Shown: positions 33,172-42,385 of the stretch, piece after piece
Numbering within the stretch: the stretch's first letter is position 1
How the letters are laid out: each line of letters opens with the position of its first letter
Source of the DNA: Saccharothrix ecbatanensis
Lineage (GTDB): Bacteria > Actinomycetota > Actinomycetes > Mycobacteriales > Pseudonocardiaceae
Direction of reading: 5' to 3'
Assembly: GCF_014205015.1 (NCBI RefSeq)
Contig: NZ_JACHMO010000001.1
Span: forward strand, 7,316,001-7,380,000
Length of the DNA stretch: 64,000 nt
Translations under genes and position numbers: made by a program
The notes under the pieces: model-generated
What the model was told of the DNA's origin: nothing
Databases searched by the model: none
The model's input: the letters and a program-made list of their open reading frames with translations, nothing else

Positions 33172-34473
33172 ATGTCACTGCGTCTGCACGCCCCTGTCGT
33201 CCTGCCCTGCGATCCCGCCTGCACCGTCCTCCGCGACGCCGTGGTCGACGTCGTCGACGGTCGGGTCGCCTACGTCGGTCCCGAGGCCGACGCGCCGGAG
33301 TTCTCCGGTGAAGTCCGCCGGTTGAGCGGAATCCTGTTGCCCGGTCTGGTGAACACGCACGCGCACAGCCCGATGGTCTTGTTGCGCGGCATGGGCGGTG
33401 ACCTGCCGTTGCTGCGCTGGCTGCACGAGGCGATGTGGCCGGCCGAGGCGAAGATGAAGCCCGACGACATCCGGGTCGGCATGCTGCTCGGCGCGGTGGA
33501 GATGCTGCGCAACGGTGTGACCACCAGCGCCGAGATGTACTTCCACGGCGAGCAGCTGACCGACGCGGTGCTGGCGGCCGGGTCGCGGGTGCTGTTCGGC
33601 GCGGCGATCATGGACCTGCCGGGTATGCCGTGGCGGCCGATGGCCGACGAGATCACCCGGTGGATCGACGCCGACGGGCTGCGGTTCGGGCCGGACGAAC
33701 GGATCGAGCTGAGCTACGGGCCGCACTCGGCGTACACCCTCACGCCGGAGGCGTTGGGCGAGATCGCGGTTGAGGCGCGTGAACGCGGGGCGTTGTTGCA
33801 GGTCCACGTCGCCGAGTCGGTCGAGGAGGACGTGGCGCAGCGCGCGTCGCACGGTTCGGTGCCGCGGTTGCTGGAGCAGGCTGGGGTGCTCGGCGGGCGG
33901 GTGTTGTCGGCGCACTCCGTGCACCTGTCGCCGGAGGACGTTCAGATCTACGCCAAGTACCAGGTCGGGATCGCGCACTGCCCCGGCTCGAACACCAAGC
34001 TGGCGTCCGGCATCGCGCCGCTGCGGTCGTACATCGACGCGGGCGTGCCGGTCGGGTTGGGCACGGACGGGCCGGCGTCCAACGACGACCTGGACCTGTT
34101 CGAGGAGGCCAGGTTGGCGGCTTTGTTGGCGCGCGTGACGTCGCAGGACGCCACGGCGATGCGTGCGGCGGACGCGTTGCTGCTGGCCACTCGGGGTGGG
34201 GCGGCGGCGTTGGGCCGGGACGACCTCGGCGCGTTGGAGCCCGGCCGGTGGGGTGACGTCGTGCACGTGGACGTGGACGACCCGGCGTTCGCCACCGGGT
34301 TGGACGCGCCGGACGAGCAGGTGCTGGCGAACCTGGTGTGGGCGTCGGGGACGCGGCGGGTCAAGGACGTGTGGGTGGCCGGCAAGCAGGTCGTGGCGGA
34401 CGGTGAGACCACCAACGTGGACCGGCGTGAGGCGCAGGCCGGTGTGCGGGCCGTAGCCGCCCGGCTCCGGTAG
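33172..34473 (+). CDS. amidohydrolase, MtaD-like (S-adenosylhomocysteine/5-methylthioadenosine deaminase type)
   Basis: A 433-residue metal-dependent deaminase. The first zinc ligands are His63 and His65 (NTHAHSPM), a third in LQVHVAES, a fourth in SAHSVHLSP, and the catalytic Asp in GTDGPASN. This is the cytosine/adenosine deaminase branch, near 5-methylthioadenosine/S-adenosylhomocysteine deaminases and related guanine/hydroxyatrazine enzymes. The ATG giving MSLRLHAPVVL is preferred to an upstream in-frame codon. It follows a divergent repeat-containing gene. Confidence 0.85.
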   Translation: MSLRLHAPVVLPCDPACTVLRDAVVDVVDGRVAYVGPEADAPEFSGEVRRLSGILLPGLVNTHAHSPMVLLRGMGGDLPLLRWLHEAMWPAEAKMKPDDIRVGMLLGAVEMLRNGVTTSAEMYFHGEQLTDAVLAAGSRVLFGAAIMDLPGMPWRPMADEITRWIDADGLRFGPDERIELSYGPHSAYTLTPEALGEIAVEARERGALLQVHVAESVEEDVAQRASHGSVPRLLEQAGVLGGRVLSAHSVHLSPEDVQIYAKYQVGIAHCPGSNTKLASGIAPLRSYIDAGVPVGLGTDGPASNDDLDLFEEARLAALLARVTSQDATAMRAADALLLATRGGAAALGRDDLGALEPGRWGDVVHVDVDDPAFATGLDAPDEQVLANLVWASGTRRVKDVWVAGKQVVADGETTNVDRREAQAGVRAVAARLR

Positions 34474-34531
34474 GCAACGAATCCCACCCCTCGGTGCGTC
34501 TCCACAACGGGAACCACAGAGGGGAAGCAGG

Positions 34532-35116
34532 ATGATTCGCAGGACGTTCGGCGCCGTGTTCGTGGCGGCGTTGCTGGTGGGTTTCGGTGGCTCGGCGGTC
34601 GCGGCGGAGTCGACGGAGTTCGCCTGGCCGCCGGCCGACATCACGCCGGTGCACGAGACGGTGGCGCAGTTGGAGGTCCGCACGGCCGGGTTCAGCGCGC
34701 GTGAGGTCGAGTTGGTGCCTCGGGTGGTGCGCGGTGCTTCGGACGTGCGGACCGGTGCGTGGGGGCATGAGGCGGCGGGGCTGTTCGACGGGCAGCAGTA
34801 CGTGAACAACGACGTTCGGTTCACCACGCCGCGCGGCGCGACGGGGCTCTTCGTCCAGATCCACGCGCCGGGCTTCTTCACCACCACGCCGGCGGGGATG
34901 TGCGAGATGACGACGTGCACCGGCTCGGTGCGGTTGGCGGACGGCGGTCTGGTGCTGTTCACCGAGTACGCGCCGGGTGAGTGGGGCGCGCGCACGGCGT
35001 ACAGCTACCGGCCGAACGGCGAGGTCGTGTACGTGTCGACCGGGTACTCGTCGGTGGTGTCCAACCGGCAGTTGGCGCTGCTGGCGACGGACCGGGCGTT
35101 CACCTTCGCGAGCTAG
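34532..35116 (+). CDS. secreted hypothetical protein
   Basis: A 194-residue protein with a signal peptide (1-25, ending AVAAES). The mature part is beta-rich, with one Cys pair (GMCEMTTCTG) that may form a disulfide. The overall pattern (aromatic, Thr/Gly-rich) suggests an extracellular domain, but no family is recognised. It is 58 bp downstream of the amidohydrolase with a good SD (GGGGAAG), and convergent with the SDR gene, overlapping by 4 bp. Confidence 0.7.
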   Translation: MIRRTFGAVFVAALLVGFGGSAVAAESTEFAWPPADITPVHETVAQLEVRTAGFSAREVELVPRVVRGASDVRTGAWGHEAAGLFDGQQYVNNDVRFTTPRGATGLFVQIHAPGFFTTTPAGMCEMTTCTGSVRLADGGLVLFTEYAPGEWGARTAYSYRPNGEVVYVSTGYSSVVSNRQLALLATDRAFTFAS

Positions 35117-35793
35117 CGCGGACGTGGTCGGACGACGATCTCGGTGACGTGGGCGTCGTCGGTCGCGTTGACGGCGGTGGCCACGGCACCGGCGACGGAG
35201 TCCGCGTGCAGGTAGAGGTTCGGCTGGTAGTCGCCGCTCTCCTGTTCGCGGACTCCTCGCTGCATGTCGGTGTCGACGCGTCCGGGGTGGACGGACGTGA
35301 CGCGGAGGTCTTCTTCTTCGGCGCGCAGGACGTCACCGAAGGCGCGCAGGGCGAACTTGCTCGCCGCGTACACGCCCCAGTTCGCGTTGGCGCGCAGCCC
35401 GGCGCCGGAGTTGATCAGGACCACGTGACCGCGGGCGGCGCGCAGGAGCGGCAGTGCCAGCCGGGTGAGTTCGGCGACCGCGACGACGTTCAGGTCGAGG
35501 GTGCGGCGCCAGACGTCGGCGGTCGTCTCGGCGAGCGGGCCGAGTTCGGCGATGCCGGCGCTGTGCACGAGGACGTCCAGGCGGGTGAGGCCGGCGGTGG
35601 CGGTGGCCAGGGCGTTCGGGTCGGTCAACTCCACCGGCCAGGGGCGGGCGGACTCCAGCGACCCGGCCAGTTCGGCCAACGCGGCTTCGTCCCGACCGCC
35701 GAGGAGCAGGTCGTGCGTCGGGGCGAGGACACGGGCGACAGCCGCACCGATGCCGCGTGACGCACCGGTGATCAGGGCAACGGGTCGGCTCAT
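35113..35793 (-). CDS. short-chain dehydrogenase/reductase
   Basis: A 226-residue classical SDR. The cofactor motif TGASRGIG is at residues 10-17. The catalytic Tyr and Lys are in YAASKFALRAFG, with a preceding Ser (INSGAG), and the later NADP-binding block is HPGRVDT. The substrate is unknown. The length is near the lower end for the family. A leaderless hexamer lies upstream at 35800. Confidence 0.9.
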   Translation of the reverse strand: MSRPVALITGASRGIGAAVARVLAPTHDLLLGGRDEAALAELAGSLESARPWPVELTDPNALATATAGLTRLDVLVHSAGIAELGPLAETTADVWRRTLDLNVVAVAELTRLALPLLRAARGHVVLINSGAGLRANANWGVYAASKFALRAFGDVLRAEEEDLRVTSVHPGRVDTDMQRGVREQESGDYQPNLYLHADSVAGAVATAVNATDDAHVTEIVVRPRPR

Positions 35794-35799
35794 GCGAAA

Positions 35800-35805
35800 A
35801 CCCTA
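35800..35805 (-). promoter_or_regulatory. leaderless -10 element TAGGGT for the SDR gene
   Basis: On the minus strand TAGGGT is followed by 6 nt and the ATG at 35793. Confidence 0.55.
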
Positions 35806-35810
35806 AACCC

Positions 35811-36065
35811 CGCGAGTCGAACCTTCAGGCCCCGCGTGTCGAACCTTCAGGCCCCGCGTGTCGAACCCCCAGGCCCCGTGAGTCCTACGTTCAGGACCAC
35901 CGTGTCCTACGTTCGCGACCCCCGAGTTCAACGTTCGGAACCCCCGAGTTCAACGCTCAGTACGAGATCGTTTGTTCTGAGCGTTGAATTCAGGGGTCCT
36001 GAACGTAGGACACGGTGGTCCTGAAGGTACGACTCGCGCGTTCTGAACGTAGGACTCGCGCGGAG
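35811..36065. repeat. 22-bp-period intergenic repeat array, inverted
   Basis: A 255-bp array. The left half (35811-35962) has about seven 22-bp units in one orientation, beginning GTCGAACCTTCAGG, GTCCTACGTTCAGG and GTTCAACGTTC. The right half (35974-36063) has about four units in the opposite orientation (TGAATTC, TGAACGTAGGAC, TGAAGGTACGAC, TGAACGTAGGAC) and is nearly identical to the copy at 22793-22882. The two halves are joined at a short spacer. No gene lies here. It is between the SDR start and the end of the phoX-like gene. Confidence 0.85.
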
Positions 36066-36108
36066 CGGAGGGCTCGCGGGTGTGGGGTGCGAGCCCTCCG
36101 GAGCGCGG

Positions 36109-38190
36109 TCAGCCGCAGATGCGGCCCTTGTCCTTCTTCCACACCGCGACGACGGACGGGCGCGGCTGGGAGGCGCCGCCGTCCGGCCAGTGCGACAGCG
36201 GGTTCTGCGCCGACGCGCCGTCGATCTCACCCGGGTGCTGCACGGCCACCAGCACGAAGTCGTCCTCGATGACCGGGCCGCACGTCTCGGCGCCCTTCGG
36301 CACGGTGAGGAACTGCTTCACCCGACCGCGGTACGGCCCCTCGACCGGCACCGCGAACAGGCCGTCGTTGGACTTCAGCGCGTTGCCGTCGGTGGAGATC
36401 CACAGGTTGCCCTGCGAGTCGAACGCCACGTTGTCCGGGCACGAGATCGGCGAGACCTGGGTCTTGTCGTACCCGCCGAAGTACGTGTCGGACGACGTCG
36501 GGTCGCCGCACACCAGCATCAGCTTCCAGGAGAACGTCGTGGCGGTGTTGTCGCCGCGGCGCTCCTCCAGCTCCAGCACGTGCCCGTGCCGGTTGTTGAC
36601 CCGCGGGTTCGGCTCGGTGGCGCCTTCCTTGCCCGCCTTGCCGCGGTCGGTGTTGTTGGTCAGCGCCGCGTACACCCGGCGGTTGCGCGGGTTCGGCTCG
36701 ACGTCCTCGGGACGGTCCATCTTGGTCGGACCGACCTGGTCCGCCGCGAGCCGGGTGAAGATGTAGACCTCTTCGGCGGTGAAACCGGGCACGAACGACC
36801 GGTTGCCACTGGCCAGCGGGATCCACTCGCCGGAGCCGTCGAACTCGCCGTCGGCAGGCAGCTTGCCGGTGCCGTCGAACTCGGCGGCCGGGCTGTCGCC
36901 GGTGAACTTGGCGACGTAGAGCGTGCCGTTGTCCAGCAGCTTCTTGTTGTGCTCACGCGCGTGCTTGCTGTTGCCCGGCTTGAACCGCTCGTCGGACACG
37001 AACTTGTACATGTAGTCGAAGCGCTCGTCGTCGCCCATGTACGCGACCACACGGCCGTCCCTGGCGATGATGACGTTCGCGCCCTCGTGCTTGAAGCGGC
37101 CGAGCGCGGTGTGCTTGACCGGGGTCGACGTCGGGTCGAGCGGGTCGATCTCGACGACCCAGCCGAACCGGTTGACCTCGTTGGGCTCCTGCGCCACGTC
37201 GAACCGCTTGTCGAACCGCTCCCACTTGCGGCCGGACGCCGCGCCGCGCAGGCCGTACCGGGCGAGCCGCGCCTGGGCCACCGGGTCGGTGACCGAGCCC
37301 GCGTTGCCGAAGTACTGGTTGAAGTTCTCCTCGCCGGACAGGATCGTGCCCCACGGCGTGACGCCGCCGGCGCAGTTGTTGAGCGTGCCCAACACCTTCG
37401 TGCCGGTCGGGTCGGCGGACGTCTTGAGGTGGGCGGAGCCCGCGGCCGGGCCGGTGACCTTGAACTCGGAGGTCGCGGTCAACCGACGGTTGTAGCGCCG
37501 GTCCACCTTCGGCACCAGCTTGCCGCTGCGCCGGTCACGCTCGACCAGCACGACGGAAGCGCCGTGCGCGGCCCACGCGATCTCGGTCTGCTCGCGGGTG
37601 GGGTTCTCCGCGTCCCAGTTCGCGAAGAGGAACTCCTCGCTGGTGTACTCGTGGTTGGCCACGAGCAGCCACTGGTCGTGCCGGCCGACGGGCACCAGGC
37701 CGAGGAAGTCGCAGTTGTACCCGAACTGCTCGGCCTGCGCCGCCGCGGTCTGGCGGTCGAAGTCGAACTCCGGCGCGCCGGGCAGCACCGGGTCGCCCCA
37801 GCGCAGCACGATGTCCTGCTCGTAGCCCTCGGGCGTGACGACGCGGTCCTCGGTGTTGGGCGCGACGGCGGTGAAGTTGAGGCCGTCCTTGCGGCGTCCG
37901 CCACCCATGTCGGCGTCGACGCCGGACTTGGGCTGCGCGGCGGCGCTGCCCGCACCGACCAGCCCGACACCCGCGCCGGCGACGGCGAACACCGCGCCCG
38001 CCTTCAGCAGCCCGCGCCGACGCACGACCTCGCCGACGACGTCGCCGAAGTAGGCGTTGCCGGAGGTGTTGGGAGCCTCGTGCGCGCACGCGTCGCCGCA
38101 GCGGTTCTTGCAGGTGATCGCGGAACGCCCGAGGGGATGGTTGGCCAACAGGGGCAGCAGGCGACGGCCCCGATCGGTGGATGAGGACAC
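36109..38190 (-). CDS. PhoX-family phosphatase-like protein (DUF839)
   Basis: A 693-residue protein of the PhoX/DUF839 type, which are calcium/iron-dependent extracytoplasmic alkaline phosphatases. The N-terminal part has the segment CKNRCGDAC and then a Tat signal (RRRGLLKAG, followed by a hydrophobic core and AAA-type cleavage site). Later come SANHEYT, NNCAGGVTPWGTILSGEENF and a C-terminal QHPGEIDGAS motif. GTG start with SD GGAGG. A paralogue, in the same orientation, lies directly upstream at 38367. Phosphate-regulated expression is likely but no Pho box was identified. Confidence 0.85.
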   Translation of the reverse strand: MSSSTDRGRRLLPLLANHPLGRSAITCKNRCGDACAHEAPNTSGNAYFGDVVGEVVRRRGLLKAGAVFAVAGAGVGLVGAGSAAAQPKSGVDADMGGGRRKDGLNFTAVAPNTEDRVVTPEGYEQDIVLRWGDPVLPGAPEFDFDRQTAAAQAEQFGYNCDFLGLVPVGRHDQWLLVANHEYTSEEFLFANWDAENPTREQTEIAWAAHGASVVLVERDRRSGKLVPKVDRRYNRRLTATSEFKVTGPAAGSAHLKTSADPTGTKVLGTLNNCAGGVTPWGTILSGEENFNQYFGNAGSVTDPVAQARLARYGLRGAASGRKWERFDKRFDVAQEPNEVNRFGWVVEIDPLDPTSTPVKHTALGRFKHEGANVIIARDGRVVAYMGDDERFDYMYKFVSDERFKPGNSKHAREHNKKLLDNGTLYVAKFTGDSPAAEFDGTGKLPADGEFDGSGEWIPLASGNRSFVPGFTAEEVYIFTRLAADQVGPTKMDRPEDVEPNPRNRRVYAALTNNTDRGKAGKEGATEPNPRVNNRHGHVLELEERRGDNTATTFSWKLMLVCGDPTSSDTYFGGYDKTQVSPISCPDNVAFDSQGNLWISTDGNALKSNDGLFAVPVEGPYRGRVKQFLTVPKGAETCGPVIEDDFVLVAVQHPGEIDGASAQNPLSHWPDGGASQPRPSVVAVWKKDKGRICG

Positions 38191-38366
38191 ACGGACCTCC
38201 GAAATAGCTCAGTGGGAACCGGCCGACCGTAAGAGGGCAAGTCCTCCTACAGCGGACTTCGAAGTGAACGCGAGGCGAACACCTCGACCACAGCCCGCCG
38301 AAACCGCCTGCTCACACGCGGTGTGGTCGGCCGATCGCACTGGGCGACCCCTGTGGCCGCACGGCT

Positions 38367-40409
38367 TCACTCGCCGATGCGGCGCCCTTCCCGCCAGATC
38401 GCGACCACCGACGGGCGCGGTTGCGAGTCCCCGCCGTCCGGCCAGTGCGAGGCCGGTCGGTCCGCGCTCGCGCCGTCCACCTCGCCGGGGTGCTGCACGC
38501 ACACCGTGATCACGCGTTCGCCGATCACCGGCCCGCACGTCTCCGCGCCGCGCGGCACGGTGAGGAACGCCTTCAGGTGACCGCGTTGCGACCCGGACAC
38601 CGGCACCGCGTACAGGCCGTCGTTGTAGCCGTTGAGCGCGCCGCCCGAGTCGCTGGAGATCCACAGGTTCCCGTGCCGGTCGAACGCCACGTTGTCCGGG
38701 CTGGAGATCGGGGAGACCCGGGACTTGTCGTAGCCCGCGAAGTACGTGTCCGGTGACGCCGGGTCGCCGCACACCAGCATGAGGTTCCAGGAGAACGCGA
38801 GCGCGAGGGCGTCACCACCGCGTTCGGTGAGCTCCAGCACCTGACCATGCTTGTTGTCCACCCGCGGGTTGGGCTCGGTCGCGCCTTCCTTGTCCGGCTT
38901 GCCGCGATCGACGTTGTTGCTCAGGGCGCAGTAGACGACGCCGGTGTGCGGGTGGGTCTCGATGTCCTCGGGGCGGTCCATCTTGGTCGCGCCGACCTTG
39001 TCCGCGGCGAGCCGGGTGAAGACGTAGACCTCCTCGGCCGACATGCCCGGCACGAACGACTTGTCGCCGGCGGCGAGCGGGATCCACTCGCCGCGACCGT
39101 CGAACCCGCCGTCCGAGGGCAGCCTGCCGGAGCCGTCGATCTCGGCGGGCGGGCTGTCGCCGGTGAAGCGGGCGACGTACAGCGTGCCGTCGTCCAGCAA
39201 CGTCATGTTGTGCCTGCGGGCAGCCTTGCTGTGGCCCTTGCGGACCTTGCCGGTGGAGATGAACTTGTAGACGTACTCGAACCGCTCGTCGTCACCGGAG
39301 TAGGCGACCACGCGCCCGTCGGCGGCGATGCGGACGTTCGCGCACTCGTGCTTGAGGCGGCCCAGCGCGGTGTGCTTGACGGGCGTGGAGTCGGGGTCCG
39401 TCGGGTCGAGTTCGACGACGTACCCGAACCGGTTGACCTCGTTGGGCTCCTGGGCCAGGTCGAACCGCTTGTCGAACCGCTCCCACTTCCGGGTGGTCGC
39501 CGTGCCGGTGAGGCCGTAGCGGGTCAGGCGCGGGTCGGCGAGCGCGGCTGCGTTGCCGAAGTACTGGTTGAAGTTCTCCTCGCCGGACAGGATCGTGCCC
39601 CACGGCGTGACGCCGCCGGCGCAGTTGTTCAGCGTGCCCAACACCTTCGTGCCGGTCGGGTCGGCGGACGTCTTGAGCAGGTCGGAGCCCGCGGCCGGAC
39701 CCGTGAGCCGGAACGGCGTGGTGGCCGTGATGCGGCGGTTGTGGCGGGAGAACCGCGGGGTGAGGCGGCCGTTGCCGGCCTGCCGGACCTCCACCACGGA
39801 CAGGCCGTGCGCGGCCCACGCGATCTCGACCTGCTCGCGCGTGGGGTTCTCCGGGTCGTAGCCGCGGAACATGAACGGCTCGCCGGTGTACTCGTGGTTG
39901 GTCACCAGCAGGTTCGTCCGGCCGACCGCGTCCAGTGGCAGCAGCGCGGCGAAGTCGCAGTTGTAGCCGAACTGGCGGGCCTGCGCGGCGGCGGTCTGGT
40001 GGTCGAAGTCGAACTCCGGCGCGTCCGCGAAGAGCGGGTCGCCCCAGCGGATCACGACTTCCTGGCGGTAGCCCTCGGGGACGACGACGGCGTCGAGCGC
40101 GTTCGGGGCGACCGGTTCGAAGTCCAGGCCGGCGGGGTGCAGTTCGGCTGGGTGCCGTCCGGCGGCGTTCGGTTCGGCGTCCGCGACGCCCGTGCCGGCC
40201 GCACAGCCCGCAGTGCCCGCCACACCGCCCAGGGCCGCGACGACCACGCCCGCCTTGATCGCGGTGCGCCTGTCGACCATGTCACCGAAGTAAGGGTTGT
40301 CGGACGTGTTCGGCACGTCGTGGAAGCACGCGTCGCCGCAGCGGTATCGGCAGGTGACCGCCGCTCGTCCGGCGGAGTGGTTGGGCAGCAGCGGAAGGTG
40401 TAGCACCAC
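38367..40409 (-). CDS. PhoX-family phosphatase-like protein, second copy
   Basis: A 680-residue paralogue of the gene at 36109, alike from the N-terminal CRYRCGDAC segment through NNCAGGVTPWGTILSGEENF to the QHPGEVDGAS end. The Tat-like motif is DRRTAIKAG. Its hydrophobic stretch ends GTAGC, a possible lipobox, so this copy may be lipid-anchored while the other is released. GTG start with SD GGAGG. A 176-bp gap separates it from the downstream copy. Confidence 0.85.
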   Translation of the reverse strand: MVLHLPLLPNHSAGRAAVTCRYRCGDACFHDVPNTSDNPYFGDMVDRRTAIKAGVVVAALGGVAGTAGCAAGTGVADAEPNAAGRHPAELHPAGLDFEPVAPNALDAVVVPEGYRQEVVIRWGDPLFADAPEFDFDHQTAAAQARQFGYNCDFAALLPLDAVGRTNLLVTNHEYTGEPFMFRGYDPENPTREQVEIAWAAHGLSVVEVRQAGNGRLTPRFSRHNRRITATTPFRLTGPAAGSDLLKTSADPTGTKVLGTLNNCAGGVTPWGTILSGEENFNQYFGNAAALADPRLTRYGLTGTATTRKWERFDKRFDLAQEPNEVNRFGYVVELDPTDPDSTPVKHTALGRLKHECANVRIAADGRVVAYSGDDERFEYVYKFISTGKVRKGHSKAARRHNMTLLDDGTLYVARFTGDSPPAEIDGSGRLPSDGGFDGRGEWIPLAAGDKSFVPGMSAEEVYVFTRLAADKVGATKMDRPEDIETHPHTGVVYCALSNNVDRGKPDKEGATEPNPRVDNKHGQVLELTERGGDALALAFSWNLMLVCGDPASPDTYFAGYDKSRVSPISSPDNVAFDRHGNLWISSDSGGALNGYNDGLYAVPVSGSQRGHLKAFLTVPRGAETCGPVIGERVITVCVQHPGEVDGASADRPASHWPDGGDSQPRPSVVAIWREGRRIGE

Positions 40410-40530
40410 GTCACGCGCCTCCTACGGTCAGTACGGGACCAACCGACAGTAGGCCGGCGTTCACCTCTTGTTAACCCACGGATTCCGGTTCGGCCAGAAT
40501 CGCTTCGGCGGCAACGCGCGCCGCTCGCAC

Positions 40531-40536
40531 TACGGT
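40531..40536 (+). promoter_or_regulatory. leaderless -10 element TACGGT for the HAD gene
   Basis: TACGGT ends 7 nt before GTG 40544. An ATG at 40538 is also in frame but too close to the hexamer, so GTG 40544 is preferred. Confidence 0.5.
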
Positions 40537-40543
40537 CATGGGC

Positions 40544-41182
40544 GTGGATGCAGTGGTGTTCGACCTCGACGGCGTGCTGGTGGATTCCGAGCGGATGTGG
40601 GACGAGGTGCGGCAGGCCTTCGCAGCCCGGCACGGCGGCGCGTGGCTGCCCACGTCGACCCGGGCGATGCAGGGCATGAGCACACCCGAGTGGGCGACCT
40701 ACCTGGTGACCGAGGTGGGCGTCCGACTGACCCCCGCCGAGGCCGCCGCGGGGGTGATCGGCGAGATGGCCGAGCGCTACGCCGAAGGGCCGCCCGTGCT
40801 GCCGGGCGCGGTCGAGATCGTGCGCGAGGTGGCGTCCCGTTACCCGGTGGCCATCGCCAGCTCGTCACCGCCCGTGCTGATCAAGTCGTTCCTGGCGGCG
40901 ACCGACCTGACCGACGTGGTGCCGGTGGCGCTGTCCAGCGAGCAGGCGGGCGCGGGCAAGCCGGCGCCGGACGTCTACCTGCTGGCCGCGTCGAAGCTGG
41001 GCGTCGAGCCGACCCTCTGCGCCGCCGTGGAGGACTCGACCAACGGCCTGCGTTCAGCCCTGGCCGCCGGCATGACCGTGTACGCCGTCCCCAACCCGCA
41101 CTTCCCGCCGGACCCGGAGGTGTTGCGGCAGGTCACGGTGTTGCGCGAACTGTCCGACCTGCCCGCCGCGCTGGCCGGGTGA
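40544..41182 (+). CDS. HAD-superfamily phosphatase (beta-PGM-like)
   Basis: A 212-residue HAD protein: motif I VVFDLDGVLVDSE near the N-terminus, an alpha-helical C1 cap, motif II ASSSPP, motif III Lys in GAGKPAPDVYL, and motif IV VEDSTNGLRSA. This is the beta-phosphoglucomutase/phosphatase branch; the substrate is not predictable. GTG 40544 is chosen; ATG 40538 adds two residues and is the alternative. The strong bidirectional terminator at 41190 follows. Confidence 0.88.
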   Translation: MDAVVFDLDGVLVDSERMWDEVRQAFAARHGGAWLPTSTRAMQGMSTPEWATYLVTEVGVRLTPAEAAAGVIGEMAERYAEGPPVLPGAVEIVREVASRYPVAIASSSPPVLIKSFLAATDLTDVVPVALSSEQAGAGKPAPDVYLLAASKLGVEPTLCAAVEDSTNGLRSALAAGMTVYAVPNPHFPPDPEVLRQVTVLRELSDLPAALAG

Positions 41183-41189
41183 CCGAACG

Positions 41190-41226
41190 ACGACACCCCC
41201 CGCACTTCGCGTGCGGGGGGTGTCGT
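41190..41226. terminator. bidirectional hairpin terminator
   Basis: A perfect 16-bp stem, ACGACACCCCCCGCAC (41190-41205) against GTGCGGGGGGTGTCGT (41211-41226), with a TTCGC loop. It lies between the convergent HAD and ino1 genes. No long T-tract is present, as often in actinobacteria. Confidence 0.85.
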
Positions 41227-41249
41227 TCGAAACCGGCGTTCGAAACCGG

Positions 41250-42341
41250 TCAGCGCTCCACGTCACCGCGGATGAACGCCTCGACCGACTGGTGCGCCTC
41301 GGAGTCCGAGTACTGCACCGGCGGGGACTTCATGAAGTACGACGACGCGGACAGGATCGGGCCGCCGATCCCCCGGTCCAGCGCGATCTTCGCGGCACGC
41401 ACCGCGTCGATGATGATGCCCGCCGAGTTCGGCGAGTCCCACACCTCGAGCTTGTACTCCAGGCTCAGCGGCACGTCGCCGAACGCACGGCCCTCCAGCC
41501 GCACGTACGCCCACTTGCGGTCGTCGAGCCACGCCACGTAGTCCGACGGTCCGATGTGCACATTGCGCTTGCCCATCTCGCGGTCGATCTGCGACGTCAC
41601 CGCCTGCGTCTTGGAGACCTTCTTGGACTCCAGCCGCTCCAGCTCCTTCATGTTCAGGAAGTCCATGTTCCCGCCCACGTTGAGCTGCATCGTCCGGTCG
41701 AGCTGGACGCCGCGGTCCTCGAAGAGCTTGGCCAGCACGCGGTGCGTGATGGTCGCGCCCACCTGGGACTTGATGTCGTCACCGACGATCGGCACACCGG
41801 CCGCGCGGAACTTCTCCGCCCACACCGGGTCCGAGGCGATGAACACCGGCAGCGCGTTGACGAACGCCACCCCGGCGTCGATCGCGGCCTGCGCGTAGAA
41901 GCGGTCCGCGTCCTCCGAGCCGACGGGCAGGTACGACACCAGCACGTCGACGTCGGCGTCGCGCAGCACCTGCACCACGTCCACCGGCTCGTCGTCGGAC
42001 TCCTCGATGGTCTCCCGGTAGAACCGGCCGAGCCCGTCGAGCGTGTGCCCGCGCTGCACGGTGACGCCCAGCGGCGGCACGTCGGCGATCTTGATCGTGT
42101 TGTTCTCACTCGCCCCGATGGCCTCGGAGAGGTCCGAGCCGACCTTCTTGGCGTCCACGTCGAACGCGGCGACGAACTCGATGTCGCGCACGTGGTAGTC
42201 ACCGAACCGGACGTGCATCAGACCTGGCACCTTGGCGGCCGGGTCGGCGTCGCGGTAGTAGTGGACACCCTGCACCAGCGACGCCGCGCAGTTGCCGACC
42301 CCGACAATGGCCACTCGAACGGTGCGGCGGTTGTCGCCCAT
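41250..42341 (-). CDS. ino1: myo-inositol-1-phosphate synthase
   Basis: A 363-residue NAD-dependent enzyme that converts glucose 6-phosphate to inositol 1-phosphate, supplying phosphatidylinositol and mycothiol-type metabolites in actinobacteria. The dinucleotide-binding loop is [12 protein letters not shown], and [16 protein letters not shown] and IKSQVGAT are family blocks. The ATG at 42341 has a perfect SD (AAGGAGG) and family-like length; an ATG at 42389, overlapping the PadR stop, is the alternative. It is downstream of a PadR gene, a neighbour pairing common in actinobacteria. Confidence 0.95.
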   Translation of the reverse strand: MGDNRRTVRVAIVGVGNCAASLVQGVHYYRDADPAAKVPGLMHVRFGDYHVRDIEFVAAFDVDAKKVGSDLSEAIGASENNTIKIADVPPLGVTVQRGHTLDGLGRFYRETIEESDDEPVDVVQVLRDADVDVLVSYLPVGSEDADRFYAQAAIDAGVAFVNALPVFIASDPVWAEKFRAAGVPIVGDDIKSQVGATITHRVLAKLFEDRGVQLDRTMQLNVGGNMDFLNMKELERLESKKVSKTQAVTSQIDREMGKRNVHIGPSDYVAWLDDRKWAYVRLEGRAFGDVPLSLEYKLEVWDSPNSAGIIIDAVRAAKIALDRGIGGPILSASSYFMKSPPVQYSDSEAHQSVEAFIRGDVER

Positions 42342-42385
42342 GCCGAGTCCTCCTTCGTTCATCCGTGTTCGCTTCTTCGGGGTGC

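Noticed and set aside
22793..36065. The 22-bp repeats as a CRISPR array
   Set aside because: Repeats have no unique spacers of constant length, are degenerate, occur in both orientations, and no cas gene is near.
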